A DNA stretch of 64,000 bases, from positions 187,707-251,706 of the forward strand of contig NZ_KI912155.1 of NCBI RefSeq assembly GCF_000517125.1, in the 5' to 3' direction. Below are positions 9,421 through 16,840 of this stretch, piece after piece (within the stretch, counting starts at the first letter, position 1; every line of letters begins with the position of its first letter). Below the pieces are notes generated by a model. It worked only from the letters and a program-made list of their open reading frames with translations. It ran no database searches and was not told the DNA's origin. Both the position numbers and the translations under genes were made by a program. The stretch comes from Arthrobacter sp. MA-N2. GTDB taxonomy: Bacteria > Actinomycetota > Actinomycetes > Actinomycetales > Micrococcaceae.

Positions 9421-9795
9421 ATGGTGATTAGCAGACGTGACGCCGCACTGGCCCTTGATATTCCGATGGAAATGGCCCAGCGCCACGGCATCCCGCCCAG
9501 GCTTACCCAGGCCGAGCTGGACGAGTTGCAGGACAACCCCCCGCAATGGCTCGTCCAATCGCGAGCCAACCGCACCGGCAAACGACCCGTCTGGGTGCAC
9601 TTGAGCTGTGTCGTGTGCGGTTACACCGAGGCCGTGCGTCCCAAGAAATGGTGGCCGGAGTTCACCTACGTCTTCTGCGGGCATCATCGCAACAGCGAGG
9701 TTCCCGGAATCCTGCCTGGCGAGGTCCGCAGCGAGTACGAAGGAATCGGCTCGCGGTTCGTGGGCCTCGTGGACCTCCCGGCGTCCGAAGGCTAG
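9421..9795 (+). CDS. Hypothetical protein with a DUF5997-like N-terminus and zinc-ribbon-like Cys
   Basis: 124 residues. The N-terminal half (RRDAALALDIPMEMAQRHG, then LTQAELDELQDNPPQWL) resembles a small helix-turn-helix-like actinobacterial family (DUF5997 from memory, not searched). The C-terminal half has CVVCGY and FCGHH, which could bind zinc as a C2CH site. No Shine-Dalgarno sequence precedes ATG 9421, so the transcript may be leaderless. It is divergent from the MFS transporter. Function is unknown. Confidence 0.65.
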   Translation: MVISRRDAALALDIPMEMAQRHGIPPRLTQAELDELQDNPPQWLVQSRANRTGKRPVWVHLSCVVCGYTEAVRPKKWWPEFTYVFCGHHRNSEVPGILPGEVRSEYEGIGSRFVGLVDLPASEG

Positions 9796-9930
9796 TTACT
9801 TGGGCGTTGCTTCTGGCGCCTCCGGCGCCTGGTTGCTTTCGCCTGAAACAGGCGTAACTTACAAGGAGAGGGCCCTTCAGGACCCTCTTTGCAGGGTCTC
9901 CATAGAGGACCCGTAGTTAGGGAGCATGAC

Positions 9931-10065
9931 ATGCCTGACAAAGCGCCTCACCAGCACGAGACGAAGAAGAGTATCAAGTCCATCAAGGAGAAACGCGCAG
10001 CGAAGCGTGCAAAGCACGATTCCGACACCGGCGTGGACCCTGTGGCCCACTTGAGGAAGAAGTAA
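9931..10065 (+). CDS. Small basic hypothetical protein, 44 aa
   Basis: A 44-residue lysine-rich protein, starting MPDKAPHQHETKKSIKSIKE and ending DPVAHLRKK. GGGAG lies seven to eleven bases before ATG 9931, and a terminator-like hairpin follows the stop. Short highly charged proteins of this look are common and conserved in Arthrobacter relatives. No domain is recognisable. The 135 bases before it contain small GC-rich hairpins (for example GACCCT 9881-9886 with AGGGTC 9893-9898) but no other gene. Confidence 0.6.
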   Translation: MPDKAPHQHETKKSIKSIKEKRAAKRAKHDSDTGVDPVAHLRKK

Positions 10066-10069
10066 AGCG

Positions 10070-10095
10070 GCCGGGGCATGATGGCCCCGGCTGTT
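10070..10095. terminator. Hairpin between convergent genes
   Basis: GCCGGGGC (10070-10077) pairs with GCCCCGGC (10084-10091) across a 6-base loop, with only a short T-rich tail. It lies between the 44-aa gene and the convergent protease gene and may act in both directions. Confidence 0.5.
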
Positions 10096-10096
10096 C

Positions 10097-11095
10097 TCAT
10101 GAGTCAGTGTCGGTCATTTCGCTTGGCACCGCCACCAATCCGTGGATGACGCCCTCTCGCAGGACGGTCAGGGGGAACGGCTCCCCTATTGCCTGGGAGA
10201 ACAGGAGTTTCTGAAGGCTTTCAGCACTGGATACCGCACGCGATTGGGCGCTCAGGACCAGATCGCCCGCAAGCAGCCCGGCCCGCTCCGCCGGGGATCC
10301 TGCGATGACTTCCACCACCCGGAGCGCTTCTTTCTGGCCTGTCCGGATGACCGCGCTCGCATCCAACGGAATAGGGGTGCTCACCAAGCCAAGGTAGGCG
10401 CGGCGCACACGGCCGTCTTTGAGCAGGGCAGCGATGATCCGTTGAGTCGTGGTGTTGATGGGAACCGCGAGCCCGAGCCCCAGGCCGGCCACGGCGGTAT
10501 TGATTCCGATGATCCGCCCCTTTGTATCAGCCAGGGCACCCCCGGAATTTCCTGGGTTCAATGCGGCGTCCGTTTGGATGACGTCCTCGATGACCCTGCT
10601 GTGACGTCCAGACCTCACCGGGATGGACCGTCCGAGGCCGCTGACGACGCCGGCAGTCACTGATCCTGCCAGGCCCAGTGGGGTGCCCACGGCAATCACC
10701 AATTGGCCCACGCGCAAAGATTCCGCGTTGCCCAGAATGGCAGGCGGCGGGGCACGATGCCCACGGACAATAGCGAGGTCGGACAAAGGATCGGCACCGA
10801 CGAGTTCAACGTCGGTGTGCGTGCCGTCCGCGAATATCGCCCGCCCTGAACGGAGTCCCGAGATCACGTGGGCGTTGGTGAGCATATAGCCGTCCCCCGT
10901 GAACACCACGGCCGATCCGCCTCCGATCCTGACTTGGCCGTTCCTTCGCGGGCTACTCATTTCCAAAGCCGCAACATGCGGCGTGACCGACTCTGCGACG
11001 CGCATGACCGTCCGCGAGTAGGCATCCAAGGCTTCCTCGTCCGACAGGGCATCAGGCATGTCCTCGGGAAAATTCTGTTCCGGCAACGTACTCAT
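10097..11095 (-). CDS. S1C serine protease with PDZ domain (HtrA/DegP-like), no membrane anchor visible
   Basis: 332 residues. The trypsin-like domain (about 25-235) has the full triad: H76 in LTNAHV, D106 in SDLAIV and S184 in NPGNSGGAL. A PDZ domain (about 240-325) includes GSPAERAGLLAGDLVLS. Unlike the usual actinobacterial HtrA/PepD proteins, residues 1-25 are acidic (MSTLPEQNFPEDMPDALSDE) and lack a signal peptide or transmembrane helix, so the protein appears cytoplasmic. AGGAGG six bases before ATG 11095 fixes the start, and no upstream extension with a helix is likely. Substrates unknown. Confidence 0.88.
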   Translation of the reverse strand: MSTLPEQNFPEDMPDALSDEEALDAYSRTVMRVAESVTPHVAALEMSSPRRNGQVRIGGGSAVVFTGDGYMLTNAHVISGLRSGRAIFADGTHTDVELVGADPLSDLAIVRGHRAPPPAILGNAESLRVGQLVIAVGTPLGLAGSVTAGVVSGLGRSIPVRSGRHSRVIEDVIQTDAALNPGNSGGALADTKGRIIGINTAVAGLGLGLAVPINTTTQRIIAALLKDGRVRRAYLGLVSTPIPLDASAVIRTGQKEALRVVEVIAGSPAERAGLLAGDLVLSAQSRAVSSAESLQKLLFSQAIGEPFPLTVLREGVIHGLVAVPSEMTDTDS

Positions 11096-11193
11096 CGTGC
11101 ACCTCCTGTAACCGGTGGTGTCTATATCAACGAAAACACTGCCGGCCTTAGTCCGTTCCGCCCTACGCCGTGGGTGAACTGAGGGCTACCCAC

Positions 11194-11664
11194 CTAGCCC
11201 CATAGTGCTTTTCGCAGGAGGGCTTTGAGTTGCGCGGTTTCGTTGGTGTCCAGTGCGGAGAGGACTTCGGACTCGGCGTGGCGGGCAGCGATGGCGGCTT
11301 GGGTCAGGAGCTGGTTGCCTTTGGCGGTGGCTGTCACGGTCTTGGCGCGGCGGTCCTGTTTGCCCGGCGCCCTGGTCACGAGCTTGCGTTTTTCCAGTTC
11401 GTCCACCAGGGCAACGATCTGGCTGGGATCGAGGCTGAGGAAGTCCGCGAGCTCCCGCTGGGTGGGCTCCAGTCCGCTGTCGGCAAGGATCAGCACCGAG
11501 TACGAGCGTTCCTTGAGGTCGAACTCCGCAAGCGCCCGGTTGTTCACGACCGAGCCGCCCGCGTGGAGTTTGGCCAGCAGGAAACCCGCGTCCTGGCTGA
11601 TCGGAGCGTCTGCCAGCCGGTCCTTCGCGGCCGGGTGCTGCTCGGCCTTCGCTTCGATCGTCAT
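11194..11664 (-). CDS. MarR-family regulator of the adjacent catabolic cluster (CouR-like)
   Basis: 156-residue winged-helix protein. The recognition region is TQRELADFLSLDPSQIVALVDELEKRKLV, followed by the wing RAPGKQDRRAKTVTATAKG, both classic MarR. It is divergent from an SDR gene heading a set of CoA-dependent catabolic genes, and a palindrome lies between them. By analogy with CouR of Rhodococcus, it may be a repressor released by an aromatic acyl-CoA. Start ATG 11664 is preferred over ATG 11676 because GGAG lies six bases upstream of it. Confidence 0.85.
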   Translation of the reverse strand: MTIEAKAEQHPAAKDRLADAPISQDAGFLLAKLHAGGSVVNNRALAEFDLKERSYSVLILADSGLEPTQRELADFLSLDPSQIVALVDELEKRKLVTRAPGKQDRRAKTVTATAKGNQLLTQAAIAARHAESEVLSALDTNETAQLKALLRKALWG

Positions 11665-11694
11665 AACAAACTCCAATAATCCTCAAAATCAATC

Positions 11695-11709
11695 GTTGAC
11701 ATTTTCAAC
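11695..11709. promoter_or_regulatory. Candidate MarR operator
   Basis: GTTGA-CATTT-TCAAC is a perfect 5-bp inverted repeat with a 5-base centre, lying 31 bases before the MarR start and 80 bases before the SDR start. It contains TTGACA, which could serve as a -35 element. MarR operators are typically short inverted repeats in such divergent intergenic regions. Confidence 0.5.
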
Positions 11710-11788
11710 TATACGTATTCTCATGGAAGAAGAACAGCATCCCATGCCGAGCGGCCGGATGCACAGGGAACGGGCAAAGGAGCGCGGC

Positions 11789-12742
11789 ATGAGCTTGAAC
11801 GGCAAAGTAGCAATCGTCACCGGCAGCGGGCAGGGTCTGGGCCTGGCTTACGCGAGGGAACTCGCCCGCCGGGGTGCCGCCGTCGTGATCAATGACGTGA
11901 ACGCCGGGACCGCGGCGCAGGCCGTCGCGCGGATCGAGGCTGACGGCGGCAAGGCCACCGCCGTCGTGGTTCCGGTGGGCACCACGGAGGCCGCGAAGGC
12001 GCTCGTGTCCGGTGCCCTCGAGGCGTTCGGCCGTTTGGATATCCTGGTGACCAACGCCGGGATCCTGCGCGATAAGTCGCTGTTGAAGATGACTGATGAG
12101 GATTTCGACCTGGTGATCAACGTGCACCTGAAGGGCACCTTCACCTGCGTCCGGGAGGTGTTCGGGTACTTCAAGGAAAACAGCATCCCGGGCCGGATCA
12201 TCACGATCGGTTCCCCGACGGGCCAGCGCGGGAACTTCGGCCAGAGCAACTACGCCGCGGCCAAGGCCGGAATCGTGGGCATGGTCCGGACCTGGGCCCT
12301 GGAGATGAAGAAGGCCGGGGTCACCGTCAATGCCGTGATCCCGGTGGCGGCCACGGCAATGACCAAGACCGTCCCGTACTTCCAGAAGGCCGTGGAAGCC
12401 GAGGAGCGCGGGGAGGCCATGCCGTCCTTCTTCCGCCACGAGCTCGGATTCGGCACGGCAGAGGACGTCGCGGGCCTGGTCGCGTTCCTCGCCTCCGACG
12501 AAGCCGCGAACATTACCGGCCAGGCGATCGGCGCGGGCGGGGACCGCCTGCAGGTCTGGACGCACCCGGAACCGGCCACCACCGAATACCGCGAGGGAGG
12601 CTGGGACTACGAGGCCCTGCGCGGGAACGCCGGTGAACTGTTCAACCAGGACACACTCCAGGGCTACGGCGAGGAATTCCTGCCGCTGCCGGCCGAGCTC
12701 AAGCCCGAAGCTGCCGGCGCCTCGGCAACGCCCGCCCGCTAG
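11789..12742 (+). CDS. SDR-family 3-hydroxyacyl-CoA-type dehydrogenase (CouN-like)
   Basis: 317-residue short-chain dehydrogenase. NAD-binding TGSGQGLG (residues 11-18), NAG (89-91), and catalytic S142, Y155 and K159 (SNYAAAKAG) are all present. An extra C-terminal segment of about 60 residues follows the usual 250-residue core. Within this cluster it would oxidise the beta-hydroxyacyl-CoA made by the MaoC hydratase. The start is ATG 11789 with AAAGGAG six bases upstream. The reading frame is open further upstream, but that part overlaps the divergent MarR gene and has no ribosome site. Confidence 0.86.
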   Translation: MSLNGKVAIVTGSGQGLGLAYARELARRGAAVVINDVNAGTAAQAVARIEADGGKATAVVVPVGTTEAAKALVSGALEAFGRLDILVTNAGILRDKSLLKMTDEDFDLVINVHLKGTFTCVREVFGYFKENSIPGRIITIGSPTGQRGNFGQSNYAAAKAGIVGMVRTWALEMKKAGVTVNAVIPVAATAMTKTVPYFQKAVEAEERGEAMPSFFRHELGFGTAEDVAGLVAFLASDEAANITGQAIGAGGDRLQVWTHPEPATTEYREGGWDYEALRGNAGELFNQDTLQGYGEEFLPLPAELKPEAAGASATPAR

Positions 12743-12781
12743 CCCACCGCGCTCTGGCCACTGACTGCTAAGGAAATCGAT

Positions 12782-13666
12782 ATGCGTTATGAACCGGGCA
12801 TCGATGCCGCCAAACTCGATGCGATCGACATGCACGTCCACCTCGAAGTGGACGGCCACGGCCACGGATCCCTCCCGGAGGCCCTCACGGAAGCCTCGGC
12901 GAAGTACTTCAAAGCCGGGGACCGCACACCCTCGCTGGACCGGATCGCCGAGATCTACCGCGGGCTGAACATGGCCGCGGTCGTCTTCACCGTGGACGCC
13001 CGCACCCAGCTCAAGCACGAACCCAACAGCATCCCGGAGCTGATCGCCGGAGCCGCGAGGAACAACGACGTGTTGATCCCCTTCGGCAGCGTGGACCCCC
13101 GCACCGGGGAAGAGGCCATCGCGGGCGCCAAGCACCAGGCCGTCGAACTCGGTGCCCGCGGTTTCAAGTTCCACCCCTCCCTGCAGGGCTTCGATCCCTC
13201 CAACGAGGCGTTCTACCCGCTCTGGGACACCCTGCAGGAACTCGGACTCCCCGCGATCTTCCACACCGGCCAAAACGGCATGGGCGCCGGGCTGCCCGGC
13301 GGGTACGGGATCAAGCTGGGCTACTCCAACCCGCTGCTGCTGGACGCGGTGGCCGCGGACTTCCCGGGCCTGCAGATCATCATGGCCCACCCCTCGGTGC
13401 CCTGGCAGGACGAAGCGAACTCCATCGCGACCCACAAAGCCAACGTGTTCATCGACCTCTCCGGCTGGTCCCCGAAATACTTCCCCGAGTCCCTGGTGCG
13501 CATGTCCAACTCGGTCCTGCAGGACAAAGTCCTGTTCGGCACGGACTTCCCGCTCATCACCCCGCAGAAATGGCTCGGAGCCTTCGCCGAGCTGCCCCTG
13601 AAGGACGAGGTCCGGCCCAAGATCCTCAAGCACAACGCCGTCCGCCTCCTCGGACTGGGAGCCTGA
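12782..13666 (+). CDS. Amidohydrolase-family metal-dependent hydrolase (CouO-like)
   Basis: 294 residues of the amidohydrolase-2 (ACMSD-like) TIM-barrel group. Metal ligands are suggested by DMHVH (H18, H20), FKFHPS, IFHTG, IMAHPS and the Asp of LFGTDFP. In the known cou pathway a hydrolase of this family releases the shortened aromatic acid from the beta-keto acyl-CoA; the same role is inferred here. It begins 39 bases after the SDR with AAGGAAATC upstream, and its stop is one base from the next start, so it is cotranscribed. Confidence 0.83.
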   Translation: MRYEPGIDAAKLDAIDMHVHLEVDGHGHGSLPEALTEASAKYFKAGDRTPSLDRIAEIYRGLNMAAVVFTVDARTQLKHEPNSIPELIAGAARNNDVLIPFGSVDPRTGEEAIAGAKHQAVELGARGFKFHPSLQGFDPSNEAFYPLWDTLQELGLPAIFHTGQNGMGAGLPGGYGIKLGYSNPLLLDAVAADFPGLQIIMAHPSVPWQDEANSIATHKANVFIDLSGWSPKYFPESLVRMSNSVLQDKVLFGTDFPLITPQKWLGAFAELPLKDEVRPKILKHNAVRLLGLGA

Positions 13667-13667
13667 A

Positions 13668-14912
13668 ATGGGCACGGACACCGCCAGGGAAACCACCGTC
13701 CAGGAGCGGCTCTACTCCGTTGCGGACTGGTACGACGCCGAGTCCCTCCTCACCACGGACGAGCGCCGGGTCCTGGCCCGGCTCCGGGACTTCCTGGACG
13801 CCGAGGCCAAGCCGCTGCTGGCCGAGTACTGGGAACGGGGCGAATTCCCCGAACAACTCGCCCGGCCCCTGATCGACCTGGACCTCATGGAACCGGCCGA
13901 ACTCACCGGACCCGGCGCCGAAGGTGCAGAACGTACCCCGGCCCGCGGGATCTACCAGGGCTTCCGGGTCTTCGAACTCGCCCGCACGGACGCCTCCCTG
14001 GCCACCTGGTACACCGCCCAGGCAGGCCTCTTCCGCACCGCCATCCGCGTCGGTGCCTCGGCCGAACAGCAGGCCCGGTGGATGCCGCGCGTCATCGATT
14101 TCTCCCTCAAAGGCGTCTTCTCCCTGACCGAACCCGAACACGGCTCGGACATCGCCGGCGGCCTCTCCACGACAGCACGCTTCGAAGCAGACCCCGACGG
14201 CGGCACCTGGGTCCTGGACGGCGCCAAACGCTGGATCGGCGGCGCCTCCACCGCCGACGTGCTGGCCGTGTTCGCCCGCGACACCGCCGACGGCCAGGTC
14301 AAAGCATTCCTCGTGGACCGTCAGGCGGCCGGGGTGAGCCTGGAGAAGATCCACGGCAAAACCGCCCTGCGGATGATGCAGAACGCGCACATCACCCTCA
14401 CCGGCGTCCGCGTCCCCGAATCCATGCGCCTGCACAACGTGAACTCCTTCAAAGACGTCGCCGCGATGCTGCGGGCCATGCGCTCGGACGTCGCCTGGAT
14501 CGCCACCGGCATCCAGGCCGGCGCCTTCGAAGCCGCCCTGTCCTATGTCACCGAGCGTCAGCAATTCGGCCGCCCGCTGGGATCCTTCCAGCTCGTCCAG
14601 GAAAAACTCGCCCGCATGCTCGGCAACCTCACCGCCTCCCTCTCCCTCGTAATCCGGCTGACCGAACAGCAAGCCAGCGGCACCTACCGCGACCAGGACT
14701 CCGCCCTGGCCAAAATGCAGACGTCCCTGCTGATGCGCGAAACCGTCGCCCTCGCCCGCGAAGTGGCCGGCGGCAACGGCATCACCCTGGCCACCGACGT
14801 CGCCCGCTTCCACGCCGACGCCGAAGCCGTCTACTCCTACGAAGGAACCCACGACATCAACGCCCTCATCATCGGCCGCGCCCTCACCGGCAACAGCGCC
14901 TTCACCCGCTAA
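13668..14912 (+). CDS. Acyl-CoA dehydrogenase, glutaryl-CoA-dehydrogenase-like clade
   Basis: 414-residue flavoprotein. Signature FSLTEPEHGSDIAG, then RQQFGRPLGSFQLVQEKLARML and the catalytic-base motif YEGTHDINALIIGRALTG with E392, as in glutaryl-CoA dehydrogenases. It would introduce a double bond into an acyl-CoA with FAD and an electron-transfer partner. The classical p-hydroxycinnamate set does not need this step. Here it could let the cluster accept saturated phenylpropanoid acids. Codon use is extremely C-rich even for this window (C in almost every third position), as in the following MaoC gene. Substrate is inferred. Confidence 0.88.
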   Translation: MGTDTARETTVQERLYSVADWYDAESLLTTDERRVLARLRDFLDAEAKPLLAEYWERGEFPEQLARPLIDLDLMEPAELTGPGAEGAERTPARGIYQGFRVFELARTDASLATWYTAQAGLFRTAIRVGASAEQQARWMPRVIDFSLKGVFSLTEPEHGSDIAGGLSTTARFEADPDGGTWVLDGAKRWIGGASTADVLAVFARDTADGQVKAFLVDRQAAGVSLEKIHGKTALRMMQNAHITLTGVRVPESMRLHNVNSFKDVAAMLRAMRSDVAWIATGIQAGAFEAALSYVTERQQFGRPLGSFQLVQEKLARMLGNLTASLSLVIRLTEQQASGTYRDQDSALAKMQTSLLMRETVALAREVAGGNGITLATDVARFHADAEAVYSYEGTHDINALIIGRALTGNSAFTR

Positions 14913-14950
14913 CCCCCCCCTTCACCCACCACCAACCACAGGAGACCCCC

Positions 14951-15406
14951 ATGCCCCGTCTCGTCGTCGACTTCGACACCCTGCTCACCCTGACCGGCAA
15001 GGACCTCGGCACCACCGACTACCGCCAAATCACCCAGGAACAAATCAACCTCTTCGCCGACGCCACCGACGACCAACAATGGATCCACACCGACCCCGAA
15101 CGCGCCAAGGACGGCCCCTTCGGAGCCCCCATCGCCCACGGCTTCCTCACCCTCTCCCTCATCATCCCCTTCTGGGGCGAGCTCTTCGACGTCGACGGCG
15201 TCACCACCAAAGTCAACTACGGCCTGGACAAAGTCCGCTTCACCTCACCAGTCAAGGCCGGGTCCAAAGTCCGCATGCAAGCCACCATCACCGACGTCAC
15301 CGAAGTCAAAGGCGGCGCCCAGATCAAAGTCAACGCCACCATCAACATCGAAGACCAGGAACGCCCCGCCGTCGTCGCCGAATTCCTCGCCCGCTTCTAC
15401 AAATAG
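14951..15406 (+). CDS. MaoC-like enoyl-CoA hydratase (CouM-like)
   Basis: 151-residue single hot-dog domain. The hydratase-2 motif region is ADATDDQQWIHTDPERAKDG, with catalytic D41 and H46 as the likely pair, followed by APIAHGFLTLSL. It would hydrate a cinnamoyl-CoA-type or other enoyl-CoA produced by the ligase or by the acyl-CoA dehydrogenase. It lies 38 bases after the dehydrogenase with AGGAGA upstream of ATG 14951. Third positions are strongly C-biased. Confidence 0.88.
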   Translation: MPRLVVDFDTLLTLTGKDLGTTDYRQITQEQINLFADATDDQQWIHTDPERAKDGPFGAPIAHGFLTLSLIIPFWGELFDVDGVTTKVNYGLDKVRFTSPVKAGSKVRMQATITDVTEVKGGAQIKVNATINIEDQERPAVVAEFLARFYK

Positions 15407-15450
15407 ACCGTTCTTCACATAGCCCCTCCCCCCTGCTTTAAGGAACAACG

Positions 15451-16800
15451 ATGTCCCAAATATCGCAGCTTCAATCCATGGATGTGGCCACCAGGCGCAA
15501 GGAAGCACGCACCGTCATTGCTTCCAGCTACCTGGGCAGCACCATCGAGTACTACGACTTCCTGCTCTATGCCACAGCCGCGGCCGTGGTCTTCCCCAAG
15601 GTCTTCTTCACGGGAATGGACGACTGGGTGGGCGTCGTGGCCGCCTACGGAACTTTCGCCGCAGGATACGTAGCGCGCCCGCTTGGTGGAGTCATCTTCG
15701 GGCACTTCGGCGACAAGCTGGGACGCAAGGGGATGCTCATTGTGTCCATGTTGGTCATGGGCTTGGCATCCGCACTGATCGGACTGGTCCCGGGTGCTTC
15801 CGTGGCCGGTCCGTGGGGCGCCGTGATGCTCGTTGTGCTCCGGGTTTTCCAGGGCATCGCGGTGGGCGGCGAGTGGGGCGGAGCCGCCTTAATGGCATTG
15901 GAGCATTCCGAATCGGGGAAACGCGGCTTCGCTGCCTCGTTCGTCAATGCGGGTGCGCCGTCGGGCGCCGTGCTGGGCACACTCATCATGGGCGCCTTCT
16001 CAGCCCTGCCAAACTCCCAGTTTCTTGCTTGGGGCTGGCGCGTTCCCTTCCTGCTTTCGTTTGTCTTGCTTGCAGTGGGCATGTTCGTCCGGTTGAAGGT
16101 TTCCGAGAGCCCGATCTTCAAAGCCGCCATTGAGCAGGAAAGGGTGGCCCGGAACGCAGATGCCCGGGCCACCGAGAAGGCCGTTATTCCGCTCCTTCAG
16201 GTACTTCGCCGGCCGAAAACCCTCATCTTCACCATGCTCGCAGGGGCCGCGGGATTCGCCCTCCAAGTGGTCCTGGCAACGTTCGCGGTCACCTTCGCCG
16301 TCTCCAAGGGCGCCGATCGCCAGGGCGTGCTGTACGCCTTCGCCGCGGCTTCCTTCATCTCGATCGCCTTCGTGATCCTTGGCGGCAGGCTCTCCGACAA
16401 GCTGGGCCGGAGGCCTGTGATGATCGGCGGGCTCGTGCTCTTCATTGCATATCTGATCCCGATGTTCCAGCTGTTGTCCTCGAACAACATCTTCCTGATC
16501 TTCGTTGCCTTCACCGTGGGCCTGATGATCCACTCCACCCTCTTCGGGCCATTGGCCGCCTTCGTGTCCGAGCAGTTCGGCACCACGTCCCGCTATACGG
16601 GAGCCTCGCTCGGTTACCAGCTCGCGACGCTCCTGGGTGCGGGTTTCACCCCGGGGATCGTAGCCCAGATCTTCAAGGACTCGGGGCAGAATACGGGCTC
16701 GGTGGTTTTCTACTTGGCCGTGATGTCCGTCGTCTCGATCATCTTCATCCTGTTGACCCGGGAACCCAAGAACAACGATTTGCAGGCCGTCCGGCTTTGA
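15451..16800 (+). CDS. MFS transporter, metabolite:H+ symporter (MHS) family
   Basis: 449 residues, twelve predicted transmembrane segments. The MHS start SSYLGSTIEYYDFLLYATAA and the loop FGHFGDKLGRKGMLI are clear, as is ILGGRLSDKLGRRPVMIGG in the second half. Family members import organic acids such as shikimate, citrate or aromatic acids with protons. In this cluster it would take up the aromatic or side-chain acid to be activated by the ligase downstream. Position equivalent to couT in the known set, whose subfamily I cannot verify here. Confidence 0.9.
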   Translation: MSQISQLQSMDVATRRKEARTVIASSYLGSTIEYYDFLLYATAAAVVFPKVFFTGMDDWVGVVAAYGTFAAGYVARPLGGVIFGHFGDKLGRKGMLIVSMLVMGLASALIGLVPGASVAGPWGAVMLVVLRVFQGIAVGGEWGGAALMALEHSESGKRGFAASFVNAGAPSGAVLGTLIMGAFSALPNSQFLAWGWRVPFLLSFVLLAVGMFVRLKVSESPIFKAAIEQERVARNADARATEKAVIPLLQVLRRPKTLIFTMLAGAAGFALQVVLATFAVTFAVSKGADRQGVLYAFAAASFISIAFVILGGRLSDKLGRRPVMIGGLVLFIAYLIPMFQLLSSNNIFLIFVAFTVGLMIHSTLFGPLAAFVSEQFGTTSRYTGASLGYQLATLLGAGFTPGIVAQIFKDSGQNTGSVVFYLAVMSVVSIIFILLTREPKNNDLQAVRL

Positions 16801-16840
16801 GCCCGGAGAAGGTTTAGCTTGGAAAGAGGAAAGGACCGTC

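Noticed and set aside
11705..13696. A 663-codon open frame on the minus strand across the SDR and amidohydrolase genes
   Set aside because: Antisense to two clear enzymes with all catalytic motifs; long antisense frames are common in high-GC DNA. The translation is low-complexity and matches no family.
14078..14930. An Arg-rich plus-strand frame leading into the MaoC gene
   Set aside because: It is the off-frame reading of the acyl-CoA dehydrogenase; the MaoC gene has its own ribosome site and start at 14951.
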